From NCBI GenBank assembly GCA_012727685.1, contig JAAYGO010000276.1:1-46623 (forward strand): 46,623 nucleotides of DNA, given 5' to 3'. Shown here piece by piece: positions 26,401 to 33,724 of the stretch (positions are counted from its first letter, which is position 1; each line of letters starts with the position of its first letter). This stretch comes from Bacillota bacterium. GTDB taxonomy: Bacteria > Bacillota > Dethiobacteria > DTU022. The position numbers were made by a program, and so were the translations under genes. The notes below the pieces were generated by a model. It saw only the letters and a program-made list of their open reading frames with translations. It was not told the DNA's origin and searched no databases.

Positions 26401-26999
26401 TCAAACAGGGCAATGCGCAGCGGTTGTTTCCACCCGAAAGGGAAAACATCGATAATATCGCCCCGCCCGCTACACTGGCCTTTCCCCTCAACCAGGGGAA
26501 CGCGCTCATAGCCTAGTTCTACCAGGCGGCCGAGCAGCTCATCCCGATCGACTTTTTGATCGATCTCAACCCTGGTAATAAAAGAGCGCCACAAAGAAGG
26601 ATCCACCGCCCTGGAGAGCAGGGCAGTATAGGGGGCTATGAAAATACCCTCCTTCCCCTGGTTTAGCCAGTCTAAAAAAAGCAGGCGCTGTTCCCTTTGT
26701 TCCGCGCTTTGGGCAAGAATATCGGGAGTAATAAAAAGTTCCCTGGAGGACAGCAAGTGGACTGCATCGGCAGGGTAAAAAGCCAGGAGATCGGCATATG
26801 CTTTCTCCGCCCGGGCGCTGTCCGGGGTAATGATCAGTGCAGAGCGGCCCAGCCGGTGGGCTAAACCGGCCTGGAAAAACACGCGGGCACTGCTGTCAAG
26901 GCCGTTCACAGAGATCCGGGAGCCGGCGGAGACACGTTCTGCCAGCTCCCGAAAAGAAGGATCACGAGTCCAGGTGTTCAATAAGTTCCTTAACAGCAT
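23427..26999 (-). CDS. mfd: Transcription-repair coupling factor Mfd
   Basis: 1190 residues. Mfd pushes stalled RNA polymerase off DNA and recruits UvrA. Domains in order: UvrB-like module (1-340, with VFPFGWKQPLRIALFDDTVESIR), the CarD-like RNA polymerase interaction domain near 495-570 (GDYVVHEQHGIGKYLGV), RecG-like helicase motors with Walker A ICGDVGYGKTE, the DEEQRFG box, TATPIPRTLH and the RGRVGRSN motif VI, and the C-terminal TRCF domain. ATG at 26999 is six bases after GGAGG; the GTG one codon earlier is too close. The MITE-like element lies just upstream. Confidence 0.97.
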   Translation of the reverse strand: MLLRNLLNTWTRDPSFRELAERVSAGSRISVNGLDSSARVFFQAGLAHRLGRSALIITPDSARAEKAYADLLAFYPADAVHLLSSRELFITPDILAQSAEQREQRLLFLDWLNQGKEGIFIAPYTALLSRAVDPSLWRSFITRVEIDQKVDRDELLGRLVELGYERVPLVEGKGQCSGRGDIIDVFPFGWKQPLRIALFDDTVESIRLFDLHSQRSTDHLPRADILPAIEMPLPESIYAPGTDRIRADAQRVLSGLRRSGDLEAANRLQANVARHLEQLARPGGLDILTWYFSYFFGTGSSLLDYLTSEFLIFIEEPAEIEGKESALQRELAEHHANLFMQGELLHEQIDYLWKLSALFARIQCPVIECNLFPGDSAGWLAAQYQTEYEVKGVFSYHGQWDLLESDFRSWRSQGYRLCFLVGSDEHGAGLLKNICEYGLPVSGSPGQPWEENSAAPAQAVTASLEEGFIIPALDLVLLTAHNLVPLRRKRKRLVHKEGIKLRDYRELAVGDYVVHEQHGIGKYLGVNTLEINGVQRDYLLIKYSGTDKLYIPADQIELIQKYVGAEGRAPRLHSLGSGEWHRMKNKVKASVQELAGELLSLYAARQAVGGHAFGPDHPWQLEFEARFPFEETPDQLQAIAEVKADLEKPYPMDRLICGDVGYGKTEVAMRAAFKVAMEGKQVALLVPTTVLAQQHYRNFSERFADFPIRVAQLSRFVPPQQQKEIVADLSRGRIDIVIGTHRLLSRDVSFNDLGLLIIDEEQRFGVRHKERLKQMRLDVDVLAMTATPIPRTLHLSLVGARDLSVIETPPENRYPVQTFIVEYSELLIKEAIQRELNRDGQVFFVFNRIEGISAMARRIQELFPGVPLAVGHGRMAEAELEQVMSDFLEGKYKILISTTIIEAGLDIPNVNTLIVYEADRFGLSQLYQLRGRVGRSNRVAYAFLTYHRHKIISDAARKRLQAIKEFAELGSGFKVALRDLEIRGAGNILGAEQHGHVAAVGFDLYCRLLEEAVAALKNEKLPEKKAAPRIDLEIDAFIPASYIASQDQKIDFYYRIYAIDSMAELDEIEAELRDRFGSPPEPVYNLLKVAALRVAARDLDVDLIEQKGSQIMVRFSPRSKLRQSELWAILQKSNAKVSIGSGQRVTLKIRVEGSLSVFLPELIRMLQSLRDLSSHQRSSGTGLLSKGGEQ

Positions 27000-27087
27000 C
27001 ACAGCCCTCCACGCTTCATCGCGCCTGAAACGGCTTCAGCCCAAATGAGCAGCCACCATAAAATTTTTTAAATAATTCTAGATGATT

Positions 27088-27232
27088 GGGGCTGTTTCAA
27101 AAGGGCAGCCCTTTGATCTCATCCTGAGGGCGAAGTCCGAAGGCGACATGCGCGGGGGGTGGGTCTCCACCCTCCACATCTCCGCCCCGGTAACAATCTT
27201 TAACCTGACTAAAGCACTTTTGGGACAGCCCC
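27088..27232. mobile_element. MITE-like or IS-end-like element between fin and mfd
   Basis: A 145-bp non-coding segment bounded by inverted repeats: GGGGCTGTTTCAAAAGGGC at the left and, as reverse complement of the right end, GGGGCTGTCCCAAAAGTGC (16 of 19 identical). Ends beginning GGGGCTGT..CAAAA resemble terminal repeats of transposases of the IS1182 type, from general recall. Inside are GATCTCATCCTGAGGGCGAA, which is REP-like, and the hairpin GGTGGGTCTCCACCC. It abuts the fin stop codon. No clear target duplication was found and no transposase is present. The rest of 27003-27233 is AT-rich leader to mfd. Confidence 0.55.
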
Positions 27233-27233
27233 T

Positions 27234-27470
27234 TTAATGTAAATCAGGCGCCTTCCGATAGCGCCATTCGCCTTCATGAATCTCCATCGTCTCTACGCAG
27301 CCGTCACACAACGAATAAACGAAAAGGCCACCCGTTTCGGTAGATTTTATTATATCTTCCCGCAGATCTACCGTCAACGGATCCATATCCAGTTGGATCA
27401 GCTCCTCTTCGGTCAGGTTGATGACCCCGATCAGCGCGCCGCAGCGGTCACAGACGTAGGTTACTTTCAT
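27234..27470 (-). CDS. fin: Anti-sigma-F factor Fin family protein
   Basis: 78 residues with two zinc-knuckle-like pairs, CDRCG (residues 8-12) and CDGC (about 55-58), and the family pattern REDIIKSTETGGLFVYSLCDGC, which parallels ERNDMISYKENGD..VLSICEDC in B. subtilis Fin (YabK). Fin binds core RNA polymerase and displaces SigF, helping the switch to SigG in the forespore. Its position next to mfd matches B. subtilis, but here pheA and aroF sit between it and pth. The ATG at 27470 has AAAGAG upstream; promoter not identified. Confidence 0.85.
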   Translation of the reverse strand: MKVTYVCDRCGALIGVINLTEEELIQLDMDPLTVDLREDIIKSTETGGLFVYSLCDGCVETMEIHEGEWRYRKAPDLH

Positions 27471-27516
27471 GCTCTTTCACCATATTATTTATTTTCCGGT
27501 ATTAATATGCTACCCC

Positions 27517-28380
27517 TCAACCCGTCTGCTTATCCGCTGTTAAACAAGTCCTTCCTTTTGGATAGGAGCCGAGCAGTTTAAAGAACGGCACGTTGCGCCT
27601 CAGTTCATCCCATAGTGATGCTAGCTGCGGATCATCTTTATGACCCTCGCAATCGATAAAAAACAGCCAGTCGCCCAGGCTGCGCCTGGCCGGTTTTGAT
27701 TCGATCCTGGTCAAGTTGATCTTCCGGGCGGCAAAGAAACCCAAGACATGATAAAGGCTGCCGGGGCCGTCGGAGAGAGCCAGCACCAGCGATGTTTTAT
27801 CGCAGCCGGTGGGGGGATGTTCTTCTCTGGAGACAACCACGAAACGGGTGACATTGTCATCATAATCTTGAATGCCCTCCGCCAGAATCATGAGCCCAAA
27901 GAGGGCGGCGGCGCGGCGCGGGGCTATGGCGGCGCTCCCCGGATTGGCGGCAACCATTGCAGCGGCAGCGGCGGTGCTCTCCACCGGGAAGCAGGAAACA
28001 TGTCCTAGAACCGCTTCAAGGTAGCGGCGGCACTGGCCTAATGCATGGGGGTGAGAATAGACTCGCGTAATTTGCTCCAGCGCCGTACCCGGAGCGGCGA
28101 GCAGGCACTGCCGGATCGGGCACACCAGCTCGCGGTAGATATTAATTTCTTCCAGGCACACCAACTGATCGAGGGTCGCGTTAACACTTCCCTCCAGTGA
28201 ATTTTCCAGGGGAACAATACCCTGATCCAGGCTGCCGGAAGCCACCTTCTCCATTACCTGCGTCACTGTCGGCTGCTCCAACAGCTTGTAACTCTGCCGG
28301 TGAAAGCGCTGGTAGAGCAAGGCTGCTTCTTCCGAGAAAGTGCCCGGCGGACCGAGATAACCCAGTTTGAAAACCTTCAC
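27517..28380 (-). CDS. pheA: Prephenate dehydratase
   Basis: 287 residues, a monofunctional PheA: prephenate to phenylpyruvate, the committed step to Phe. The catalytic domain opens with LGYLGPPGTFSEEAA and holds VPLENSLEGSVNATLDQL and DNVTRFVVVSRE, the last containing the catalytic Thr-Arg-Phe. Residues about 195-275 are an ACT domain with the allosteric TRIESKPARRSLGDWLFFIDCEGH, so feedback by Phe is likely. GTG start at 28380 overlaps the aroF stop (GTGA), with GGAGGGGGTG as ribosome site. It is co-transcribed with aroF under the Phe-type T-box. Confidence 0.96.
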   Translation of the reverse strand: MKVFKLGYLGPPGTFSEEAALLYQRFHRQSYKLLEQPTVTQVMEKVASGSLDQGIVPLENSLEGSVNATLDQLVCLEEINIYRELVCPIRQCLLAAPGTALEQITRVYSHPHALGQCRRYLEAVLGHVSCFPVESTAAAAAMVAANPGSAAIAPRRAAALFGLMILAEGIQDYDDNVTRFVVVSREEHPPTGCDKTSLVLALSDGPGSLYHVLGFFAARKINLTRIESKPARRSLGDWLFFIDCEGHKDDPQLASLWDELRRNVPFFKLLGSYPKGRTCLTADKQTG

Positions 28381-29423
28381 GAAGTCACCCCCTCCGCTTC
28401 CTGAACCGGTTGAAGAGAACGTTCAACAGCGGCCGCGACCCGGCCAACCCCTTCGACCAGGCGCCTGAAATTTGCCGGCGTTAGCGATTGCGGTCCATCG
28501 CAGAGGGCCTCCCGGGGACTGTGATGGACCTCAACCAGCAAGCCATCCGCCCCGGCAGCCACGGCGGCCATGGCCAGGGGCAAAACCAGGTTCCAATGCC
28601 CGCCGGAATGACAGGGATCTGCGATTACCGGCAGATGGCTCAGTTGTTTTACCATGGCAATGGCGCTGACATCCAGGGTGCCCCGCGTAGCGGTTTCAAA
28701 AGTGCGGATTCCCCTTTCACAGAGAATAACCTGATCATTTCCCTCCGCAAGGATATATTCCGCAGCCATCAACCATTCCTCTACAGTTGCCGCCAGCCCC
28801 CTTTTCAGCAGGACCGGCTTCCCATTTCGCCCCAGTTCCCGCAGCAGCGAAAAGTTTTGCATATTGCGGGCTCCAACCTGGAGAATATCCGCATAGCTGG
28901 AAACCAGCTCAACGTCCTGCGGATTTAAAACTTCGGTTACGATTTTTAAGCCAGTTTCACTTCTTGCCTGGGCCAGCATTTTCAATCCTTCCAGTTCCAA
29001 GCCCTGAAAGCTGTAGGGTGAGGTGCGCGGTTTAAAAGCACCGCCGCGCAATACCCGGGCCCCGGCTGCCTTAACATGTCGGGCGATGGTTAAAAGCTGC
29101 TCTTCGCTTTCCACGGCACAGGGACCGGCCATAATCACCAGTTCCCTCCCTCCGACAAGCAGATCTCCGGCCTGGACAATGCTGTTGGTCTCAATAAACT
29201 GCCGGCTGACCAGCTTGTAGGGGGCGGTGACCGGCACTAGCTTTTCCACGCCCGGCATGGTTTCCAGCCCGACCGGGAAGGCCACAGTCTGCTTCCCCAC
29301 GGCACCGATCACCACCCGTTCTACTCCCTGGATGCGATGCGGCATAAAGCCCATGCGCTTTAGATCCGATTCCACTCCGGCGATCTCCGCCTCTGTGGCG
29401 GCTTGCTTCATGATGACGATCAA
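28377..29423 (-). CDS. aroF: 3-deoxy-7-phosphoheptulonate synthase (DAHP synthase, type I-beta)
   Basis: 348 residues. It condenses phosphoenolpyruvate and erythrose 4-phosphate, the first step to aromatic amino acids. An N-terminal ferredoxin-like regulatory domain (residues 1-70) precedes the TIM barrel with GPCAVESEEQL, RGGAFKPRTSPYSFQG, LKRGLAATVEEWLMAAEYI, CERGIRTFE and DPCHSGGHW. I choose TTG 29423 because GGGGGAG is eight bases upstream and the product then starts like other family members; the longer GTG frame at 29453 runs into the terminator T-tract. ATG 29411 is an alternative. First gene of a T-box operon with pheA. Confidence 0.94.
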   Translation of the reverse strand: MIVIMKQAATEAEIAGVESDLKRMGFMPHRIQGVERVVIGAVGKQTVAFPVGLETMPGVEKLVPVTAPYKLVSRQFIETNSIVQAGDLLVGGRELVIMAGPCAVESEEQLLTIARHVKAAGARVLRGGAFKPRTSPYSFQGLELEGLKMLAQARSETGLKIVTEVLNPQDVELVSSYADILQVGARNMQNFSLLRELGRNGKPVLLKRGLAATVEEWLMAAEYILAEGNDQVILCERGIRTFETATRGTLDVSAIAMVKQLSHLPVIADPCHSGGHWNLVLPLAMAAVAAGADGLLVEVHHSPREALCDGPQSLTPANFRRLVEGVGRVAAAVERSLQPVQEAEGVTS

Positions 29424-29454
29424 CTTTACAGCTCCCCCTTCGCAAGATTTCACC

Positions 29455-29768
29455 TAAAAAAAACCGCCCCGTTAAGGGACGGATTGATCGATCCGCGGTA
29501 CCACCCAAATTGATATTGATCCACTCATTCCAGGTACGGGTCCTAGATCAAACTGGACCGATACCCTCTTCTGATAACGGAGAAGCTCCGGTTACACCTA
29601 CTTGATCCTTAATCATTTCAGGATTTTCAGTGTACAGCTCCAGAGGGAACTTCACCCGGGGTCTGCCCGGGCCGGCTTACAGCCTGGCGGCCTGCCCTCT
29701 CTTAAAGGGCAGCGCACCCGGATTACTTTCCTCCTGCATCGCCTTTATCTAAAAACGCGCAACTAGAT
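29455..29768 (-). ncRNA. T-box leader of aroF-pheA, probably tRNA-Phe specific
   Basis: The roughly 310-nt leader carries the T-box sequence GGGTGGTACCGCGG at 29493-29506 (minus strand), then the terminator CCGTCCC-TTAAC-GGGGCGG at 29464-29482 with an eight-T run. In Stem I an AGTA at 29724-29727 and a GAA at 29651-29653 fit the loop-E motif of the specifier loop. The next codon-like triplet after GAA-G is TTC (29647-29649), a Phe codon, agreeing with the downstream DAHP synthase and prephenate dehydratase. Uncharged tRNA-Phe would stabilise the antiterminator. The T-box is certain; the specifier is inferred. Confidence 0.92.
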
Positions 29769-29775
29769 TTTTTTC

Positions 29776-29804
29776 ATCTTAGCACATTGTATTCAAGTTG
29801 GCAA
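29776..29804 (-). promoter_or_regulatory. SigA promoter of the T-box aroF-pheA transcript
   Basis: Minus strand TTGCCA-17-TAAGAT. The -35 lies inside the last codons of pth, and transcription would start near 29769, at the beginning of the T-box leader. Confidence 0.55.
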
Positions 29805-30374
29805 CGGCCGGTTATAGCGGTTCATCGCTGCTGCAAGTCCCTCGGAAACTACGGCAAGGGCCGCTTCCGCCGCCAGCTTGACGGCTGCTTCATAAAGCGC
29901 ACGCTCCTCAGGCGCGGGCCGCTGCAAGACATAATCGACAGGGTCAATTCCCTCCGGCGGCCTTCCGATCCCGATCCGCAGGCGGGCAAAGCCGGTGCTG
30001 CCCAGCAGATCTATGATCGACTCTACGCCGCGGTGACCGCCGCTGCCGCCTCCCAGCCGCAGGCGAATTCTCCCCGGAGCCAGATCCAGGTCGTCATAGA
30101 TGATCAGCAACTGCTCCGGCTGCAAAGAATATAACTGGCAGAGTTCAACTACCGCTCTGCCGCTGCGGTTCATATAGGTCATCGGCTGGGCCAGGATCAA
30201 TTTGCCTGAATCGCGGCTGACGATGCTGTAAAGGGACCAGCGATGGCGGGAAGGCCGTTTAACCTGCAGGGAAGCGGCGATCGCTTCCACAACGCGGAAG
30301 CCAAGATTGTGCCTGGTTCCGGCATAGCTCTCCCCAGGATTGCCAAGGCCGATAATGGCATGCATGACGTTCAT
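29793..30374 (-). CDS. pth: Peptidyl-tRNA hydrolase
   Basis: 193 residues, the usual size. Pth frees tRNA from peptidyl-tRNA dropped by ribosomes. Motifs: IIGLGNPGESYAGTRHNLGF with the catalytic His (about residue 22), QPMTYMNRSGRAV, IIYDDLDLAPGRIRLRLGGGSGGHRGVES and RLRIGIGRP. In B. subtilis the orthologue is spoVC, named for a sporulation phenotype of a conditional allele. It follows rplY/ctc by 45 bp and the T-box promoter overlaps its end. The ribosome site before the ATG is weak (AGAGGG, 13 bases). Confidence 0.97.
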   Translation of the reverse strand: MNVMHAIIGLGNPGESYAGTRHNLGFRVVEAIAASLQVKRPSRHRWSLYSIVSRDSGKLILAQPMTYMNRSGRAVVELCQLYSLQPEQLLIIYDDLDLAPGRIRLRLGGGSGGHRGVESIIDLLGSTGFARLRIGIGRPPEGIDPVDYVLQRPAPEERALYEAAVKLAAEAALAVVSEGLAAAMNRYNRPLPT

Positions 30375-30419
30375 GTTGGGACGGATACCCTCTTTGAGCC
30401 AATTTCCGGCGGCTCCAAG

Positions 30420-31076
30420 CTACGCCTCTTCTGCAGAGGGCGCCTCCTCCGCTCCTCCGGCAGTTTCCACCTTTTCTTCGCCCGCTTCCGCGGCCGGTTC
30501 TTCTTCCATCTCCGGAGCCAGGACCTGGGCGAGGAGCTCCTCCGGAGCGGTAATGAGCTCAACATCCGGCGGTAAAGATAGGCTGCCGGCAGTGATGCTC
30601 TCGCCAATATTTAAGTTCGACAGATCAACCTCGATCGTTTCGGGGATATCGGTAGGCAAGCACTTGACCGCGACTTCACGCAGGATTACCTGCAAAATTC
30701 CGCCTTGTTTAACCCCTTCGGGCTCTCCGGTAAAGGTCAATTGAACGGCAACCTCTATCTGGTCGGTCATGGAGATCCGGATAAAATCAACATGCATCAC
30801 CTTATCCTTCTGAATAAGGTGCCGCTCAATATCCTTAAACATGACCGTCTCTTGCCTGATTTTGTCCCCTTTTCCTTTAATCTGCAGCTCAATTAAAACG
30901 TTGCTCCCCCCGGCGGCAAGTACCTGCCGGAGCTGCTTGCCATCCACGACCAGAGCCTGTGTATCTTTTCCCCTGCCGTATACCACGGCCGGCACCTTGT
31001 CTTCTTGCCGCATCCGGTTAAGCTGCCCCTTTGACAGAGACGGTCTTACCTCCGCTGACATTAACATCCGATCCAT
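30420..31076 (-). CDS. rplY: Ribosomal protein L25/CTC (TL5 form)
   Basis: 218 residues from ATG 31076, which follows AAGGAGG; the frame is open further upstream but that part overlaps the promoter. An L25 5S-rRNA-binding domain (residues about 5-95, with VPAVVYGRGKD) is followed by the CTC/TL5 beta domain (VDFIRISMTDQIEVAVQLTF, DIPETIEVDLSNLNIGESI). The last 30 residues form an acidic Glu/Ala tail. In B. subtilis ctc is a general stress gene; here a SigA-type promoter is present just upstream and no SigB site was noted. Confidence 0.95.
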   Translation of the reverse strand: MDRMLMSAEVRPSLSKGQLNRMRQEDKVPAVVYGRGKDTQALVVDGKQLRQVLAAGGSNVLIELQIKGKGDKIRQETVMFKDIERHLIQKDKVMHVDFIRISMTDQIEVAVQLTFTGEPEGVKQGGILQVILREVAVKCLPTDIPETIEVDLSNLNIGESITAGSLSLPPDVELITAPEELLAQVLAPEMEEEPAAEAGEEKVETAGGAEEAPSAEEA

Positions 31077-31100
31077 GATTTTAGCCTCCTTGTAGAAACA

Positions 31101-31130
31101 AGTATACTGCAGTTCTTTGCTGTTAGTCAA
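31101..31130 (-). promoter_or_regulatory. SigA promoter of rplY-pth
   Basis: Minus strand TTGACT-18-TATACT between the prs stop and the rplY ribosome binding site. Confidence 0.55.
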
Positions 31131-31131
31131 A

Positions 31132-32082
31132 TCAGTCGAAGAGCTCGCTGACCGAGCGGTCTTCGTTGATCCGCAAAATCGCCTCACCGATTAGCGGGGC
31201 TACAGACAGCGCTTTAAAAGATGGTTCCTTAATCTTCTCTATATTCTCGCTTACCGGGATCGAGTTTGTATAAACGACTTCTTTAATTGGAGAGTTGCTT
31301 AACCTGGTAAGGGCCGGCCCGGAAAAAATCGGGTGAGAACAGCAGGCATAGACCGCGGTTGCACCCCGATCGATTAATGCCTGGGCCCCCAGGGTGATCG
31401 TCCCGGCGGTATCAATAATATCATCGATCATGATTGCGACCATGCCTTCCACATCACCAATGATGTTCATGATTTCAGCTTCATTGGGGGACGGCCGTTT
31501 TTTATCGATAATCGCGATCGGCATGCCCAGCCGATTCGCCAGCTCCCTGGCCCTGGTCACTCCCCCCAGATCCGGCGAGACCACAACCCCCGAGGAGATT
31601 TTTTTCTGCTGAAAATATTTGGCCAGGATCGGCACGGCGGTAAGATGATCGAAGGGGATATTAAAAAAACCCTGGATCTGGCCGGCATGGAGATCCATCG
31701 CCACAACCCGATCCGCGCCGGCTGCCGTGATCAGATCGGCCACCAGCTTGGCGGTAATCGGATCGCGTGCGCGGGTTTTTCGATCTTGACGGGCATAACC
31801 ATAGTAAGGGATCACCAGGTTGACCGTGTGGGCCGAAGCCCTCTTCAAGGCATCGGTTAAGATTAAAAGTTCCATCAAATTTTCATTAGTCGGGGCACAC
31901 ATCGGTTGAATTAAATAAACATTATGACCGCGCACACTTTCCTTGATGCCAATCGATATTTCCCCGTCGCTGAACCTTCCCACTTCAGCCTTTCCCAATG
32001 GCACTCGGATATATTCCGCTATCTCTTCAGCCAATTTGCGGTTGGCACTGCCGCAAAATAGCTTCAATGGAGCCTTGTTCAC
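31132..32082 (-). CDS. prs: Ribose-phosphate pyrophosphokinase
   Basis: 316 residues, class I PRPP synthase. It makes PRPP from ribose 5-phosphate and ATP for nucleotide, His and Trp synthesis. Motifs include LFCGSANRKLAEEIAEYI, the metal/ATP region RQDRKTRARDPITAKLVADLI, DLHAGQIQGFF, the ribose 5-phosphate loop VVVSPDLGGVTRARELA and the PRPP loop DDIIDTAGTI. GTG start at 32082 follows AGGAGG. It normally sits directly behind glmU, as here, although glmU is shortened and the intervening 142 bp are non-coding. Confidence 0.97.
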   Translation of the reverse strand: MNKAPLKLFCGSANRKLAEEIAEYIRVPLGKAEVGRFSDGEISIGIKESVRGHNVYLIQPMCAPTNENLMELLILTDALKRASAHTVNLVIPYYGYARQDRKTRARDPITAKLVADLITAAGADRVVAMDLHAGQIQGFFNIPFDHLTAVPILAKYFQQKKISSGVVVSPDLGGVTRARELANRLGMPIAIIDKKRPSPNEAEIMNIIGDVEGMVAIMIDDIIDTAGTITLGAQALIDRGATAVYACCSHPIFSGPALTRLSNSPIKEVVYTNSIPVSENIEKIKEPSFKALSVAPLIGEAILRINEDRSVSELFD

Positions 32083-32224
32083 CTCGCAACCTCCTGCTTT
32101 TTTTATATGTCGATGAGACTAACCATTTCTCTCCCGTGATATTGTTTTCCTGCCTTAGCATGGCTTCCATTAGCTACGGCAGTCTCGCCGAGCTTTTCCG
32201 GTGGAAAAATAACGGGCTGCCACT

Positions 32225-33238
32225 TTAATCCGCAGCAACCCTGCTGCCAGGCCTGACATGGACAAAGGGCCCCACAATCGCACCTTTTTCCACGACGCTT
32301 TCCTCTACCACCGCCTGGCGTATGATCGCCCCGTCTGCAACGCGCGCGTTCCTGAGATGCGCCCCCGGACCGATCCGGCAGTCCGATCCGATCACCGTGG
32401 TCCCTTCGATCACTGTTTGCGGCTCGATCACTGTGTCAGCCCCGATCCTGACGCCAAAGTCAATATAGCAATTCTCCGGATCGATCACGGTAACCCCCTG
32501 CAGCATCAAGGCATGATTGATGCGCCTTCTCAGGATGGCGGCAGCTTCGGCAAGTTGAGCGCGATCATTGATCCCCAGGGCAATGCGGCTGTCCTCAACC
32601 AGGGTAGCGCGGACCGGGTAGCCGTGCTGTTTCAGCAGGGCGATGATATCGGTGAGATAATATTCACCCTGGGCATTGTTGGCGGAAAGCCGGGGAAGGA
32701 AGCATTTCAATAGCGCTAAATCAAAACAATAGGTGCCGGTGTTAATCTCGGGCACCTTTTTTTCATCAGCGGAGGCGTCTTTATCCTCCACGATCCGTTG
32801 CACGCTGCCGTTACGATCGCGGATCACCCTGCCGTAACCGGACGGATCATCCACCACTGCAGTCATCACCACCGCGGCGCTGCCCGCGCTGTCCTTCAGC
32901 AGCCGCTCCAGCTCCCGGGGCGTGATCAGCGGGGTATCGCCGCACAGAACCAGCACTTTTCCCTGATCGGGCAATTGCTCCAAAGCACAGCCAACAGCAT
33001 GGCCGGTTCCCAATTGCTGTTCCTGGACTACGCAGGGCAAGCCCGGTCCCAAGGCTTGCCGGACCGCTGCCGCGCCGTGACCAATCACCACGACAACATG
33101 CCGCGCCACCGCCCCGGCGCTATCCAAAATATATTTGATCATCGGCCGGCCGCAAAGGGGATGCAGCACCTTCGGCAATTGGGAACGCATCCTTTTACCC
33201 TCGCCCGCCGCCAGTACCACCGCCCATAGATCGCCCAT
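32225..33238 (-). CDS. glmU: GlmU lacking the acetyltransferase active-site region
   Basis: 337 residues against about 455 for the bifunctional enzyme. The uridylyltransferase domain looks complete: LAAGEGKRMRSQLPKVLH, the VVQEQQLGTGHAV and VLCGDTPLIT motifs, INTGTYCFD and NAQGEYYLTDII. About 85 residues of left-handed beta-helix follow (IEPQTVIEGTTVIGSDCRIGP), and the protein stops at VGPFVHVRPGSRVAAD. The segment carrying the catalytic His and the conserved Lys, Tyr and Asn of the acetyltransferase half is missing. The following 142 bp do not encode it in any frame, so this is not a simple frameshift. UDP-GlcNAc synthesis then needs acetylation by another protein, or this is a decayed copy. 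Confidence 0.9.
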   Translation of the reverse strand: MGDLWAVVLAAGEGKRMRSQLPKVLHPLCGRPMIKYILDSAGAVARHVVVVIGHGAAAVRQALGPGLPCVVQEQQLGTGHAVGCALEQLPDQGKVLVLCGDTPLITPRELERLLKDSAGSAAVVMTAVVDDPSGYGRVIRDRNGSVQRIVEDKDASADEKKVPEINTGTYCFDLALLKCFLPRLSANNAQGEYYLTDIIALLKQHGYPVRATLVEDSRIALGINDRAQLAEAAAILRRRINHALMLQGVTVIDPENCYIDFGVRIGADTVIEPQTVIEGTTVIGSDCRIGPGAHLRNARVADGAIIRQAVVEESVVEKGAIVGPFVHVRPGSRVAAD

Positions 33239-33268
33239 CGACCAGTCTCCCCTCCAGGTGATGTTATC

Positions 33269-33297
33269 ATTATACTACAGGCGGCGGCGGTGTCCAA
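33269..33297 (-). promoter_or_regulatory. SigA promoter of glmU
   Basis: Minus strand TTGGAC-17-TATAAT in the 64-bp gap between spoVG and glmU, with a perfect -10. Confidence 0.6.
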
Positions 33298-33302
33298 ATC
33301 AA

Positions 33303-33578
33303 TCAGGAGAGGACCCTTTCCGATTCTAATTCACGGTAATAGGCTTCTAAAACGGATTGTTGAATTCTTTGCCTGGCTTCGGTGTTAATCGGGTGAGCGA
33401 TATCTCTGAACTCACCGTTGGGCGTCCGTTTGCTGGGCATGGCCACAAATAGGCCGCTATTTCCTTCGATTACCCTGATATCGTGAACCACAAATTGTTC
33501 ATCCAGGGTAACCGAGACGATTGCTCTCATCCTTCCTTCCTGATTTAACCTGCGAACCCGCACGTCTGTTATTTTCAC
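33303..33578 (-). CDS. spoVG: Septation/RNA-binding regulator SpoVG
   Basis: 91 residues from GTG 33578, preceded by GGAAGGTGG; this restores the standard N-terminus (M)KITDVRVRRLN. The longer ATG frame to 33626 would begin at the SigH transcription start region and is unlikely. The conserved blocks MRAIVSVTLDEQFVVHDIRVIEG, GLFVAMPSKRTPNGEFRDIAHPIN and the C-terminal helix ILEAYYREL-like are all present. SpoVG affects asymmetric septation and, in other species, binds nucleic acid. It is upstream of glmU, as in B. subtilis. Confidence 0.96.
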   Translation of the reverse strand: MKITDVRVRRLNQEGRMRAIVSVTLDEQFVVHDIRVIEGNSGLFVAMPSKRTPNGEFRDIAHPINTEARQRIQQSVLEAYYRELESERVLS

Positions 33579-33629
33579 GTGGACCACCTTCCCGGGTAAA
33601 ATTGAGAAAAAGCTCATGTTTTTCATAAA

Positions 33630-33659
33630 ATATTCAATTCTACAGGTTCAAAATCCTGC
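33630..33659 (-). promoter_or_regulatory. SigH promoter of spoVG
   Basis: Minus strand GCAGGATTT-12-ATTGAATAT satisfies every position of the SigH consensus (RNAGGAWWW, 11-12 bp, RNNGAATWW). spoVG of B. subtilis is a classic SigH gene. Transcription would start near 33622, about 45 nt ahead of the GTG. Confidence 0.8.
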
Positions 33660-33724
33660 CATGTGAGAAACTTTTCACTTGTAAAGGAACTATCCCGTTT
33701 GAAAAGGCGGCAGCCCATTTCGGT

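Noticed and set aside
29455..29768. tRNA gene suggested by the structured, GC-rich leader
   Set aside because: The canonical T-box motif, terminator and specifier-loop elements explain the structure; there is no cloverleaf with a TTCGANNC-type loop.
32083..32224. Remnant of the GlmU C-terminus or a small gene between glmU and prs
   Set aside because: All three minus frames were read; none resembles the beta-helix, and a 30-odd codon open stretch lacks a start with a ribosome site.
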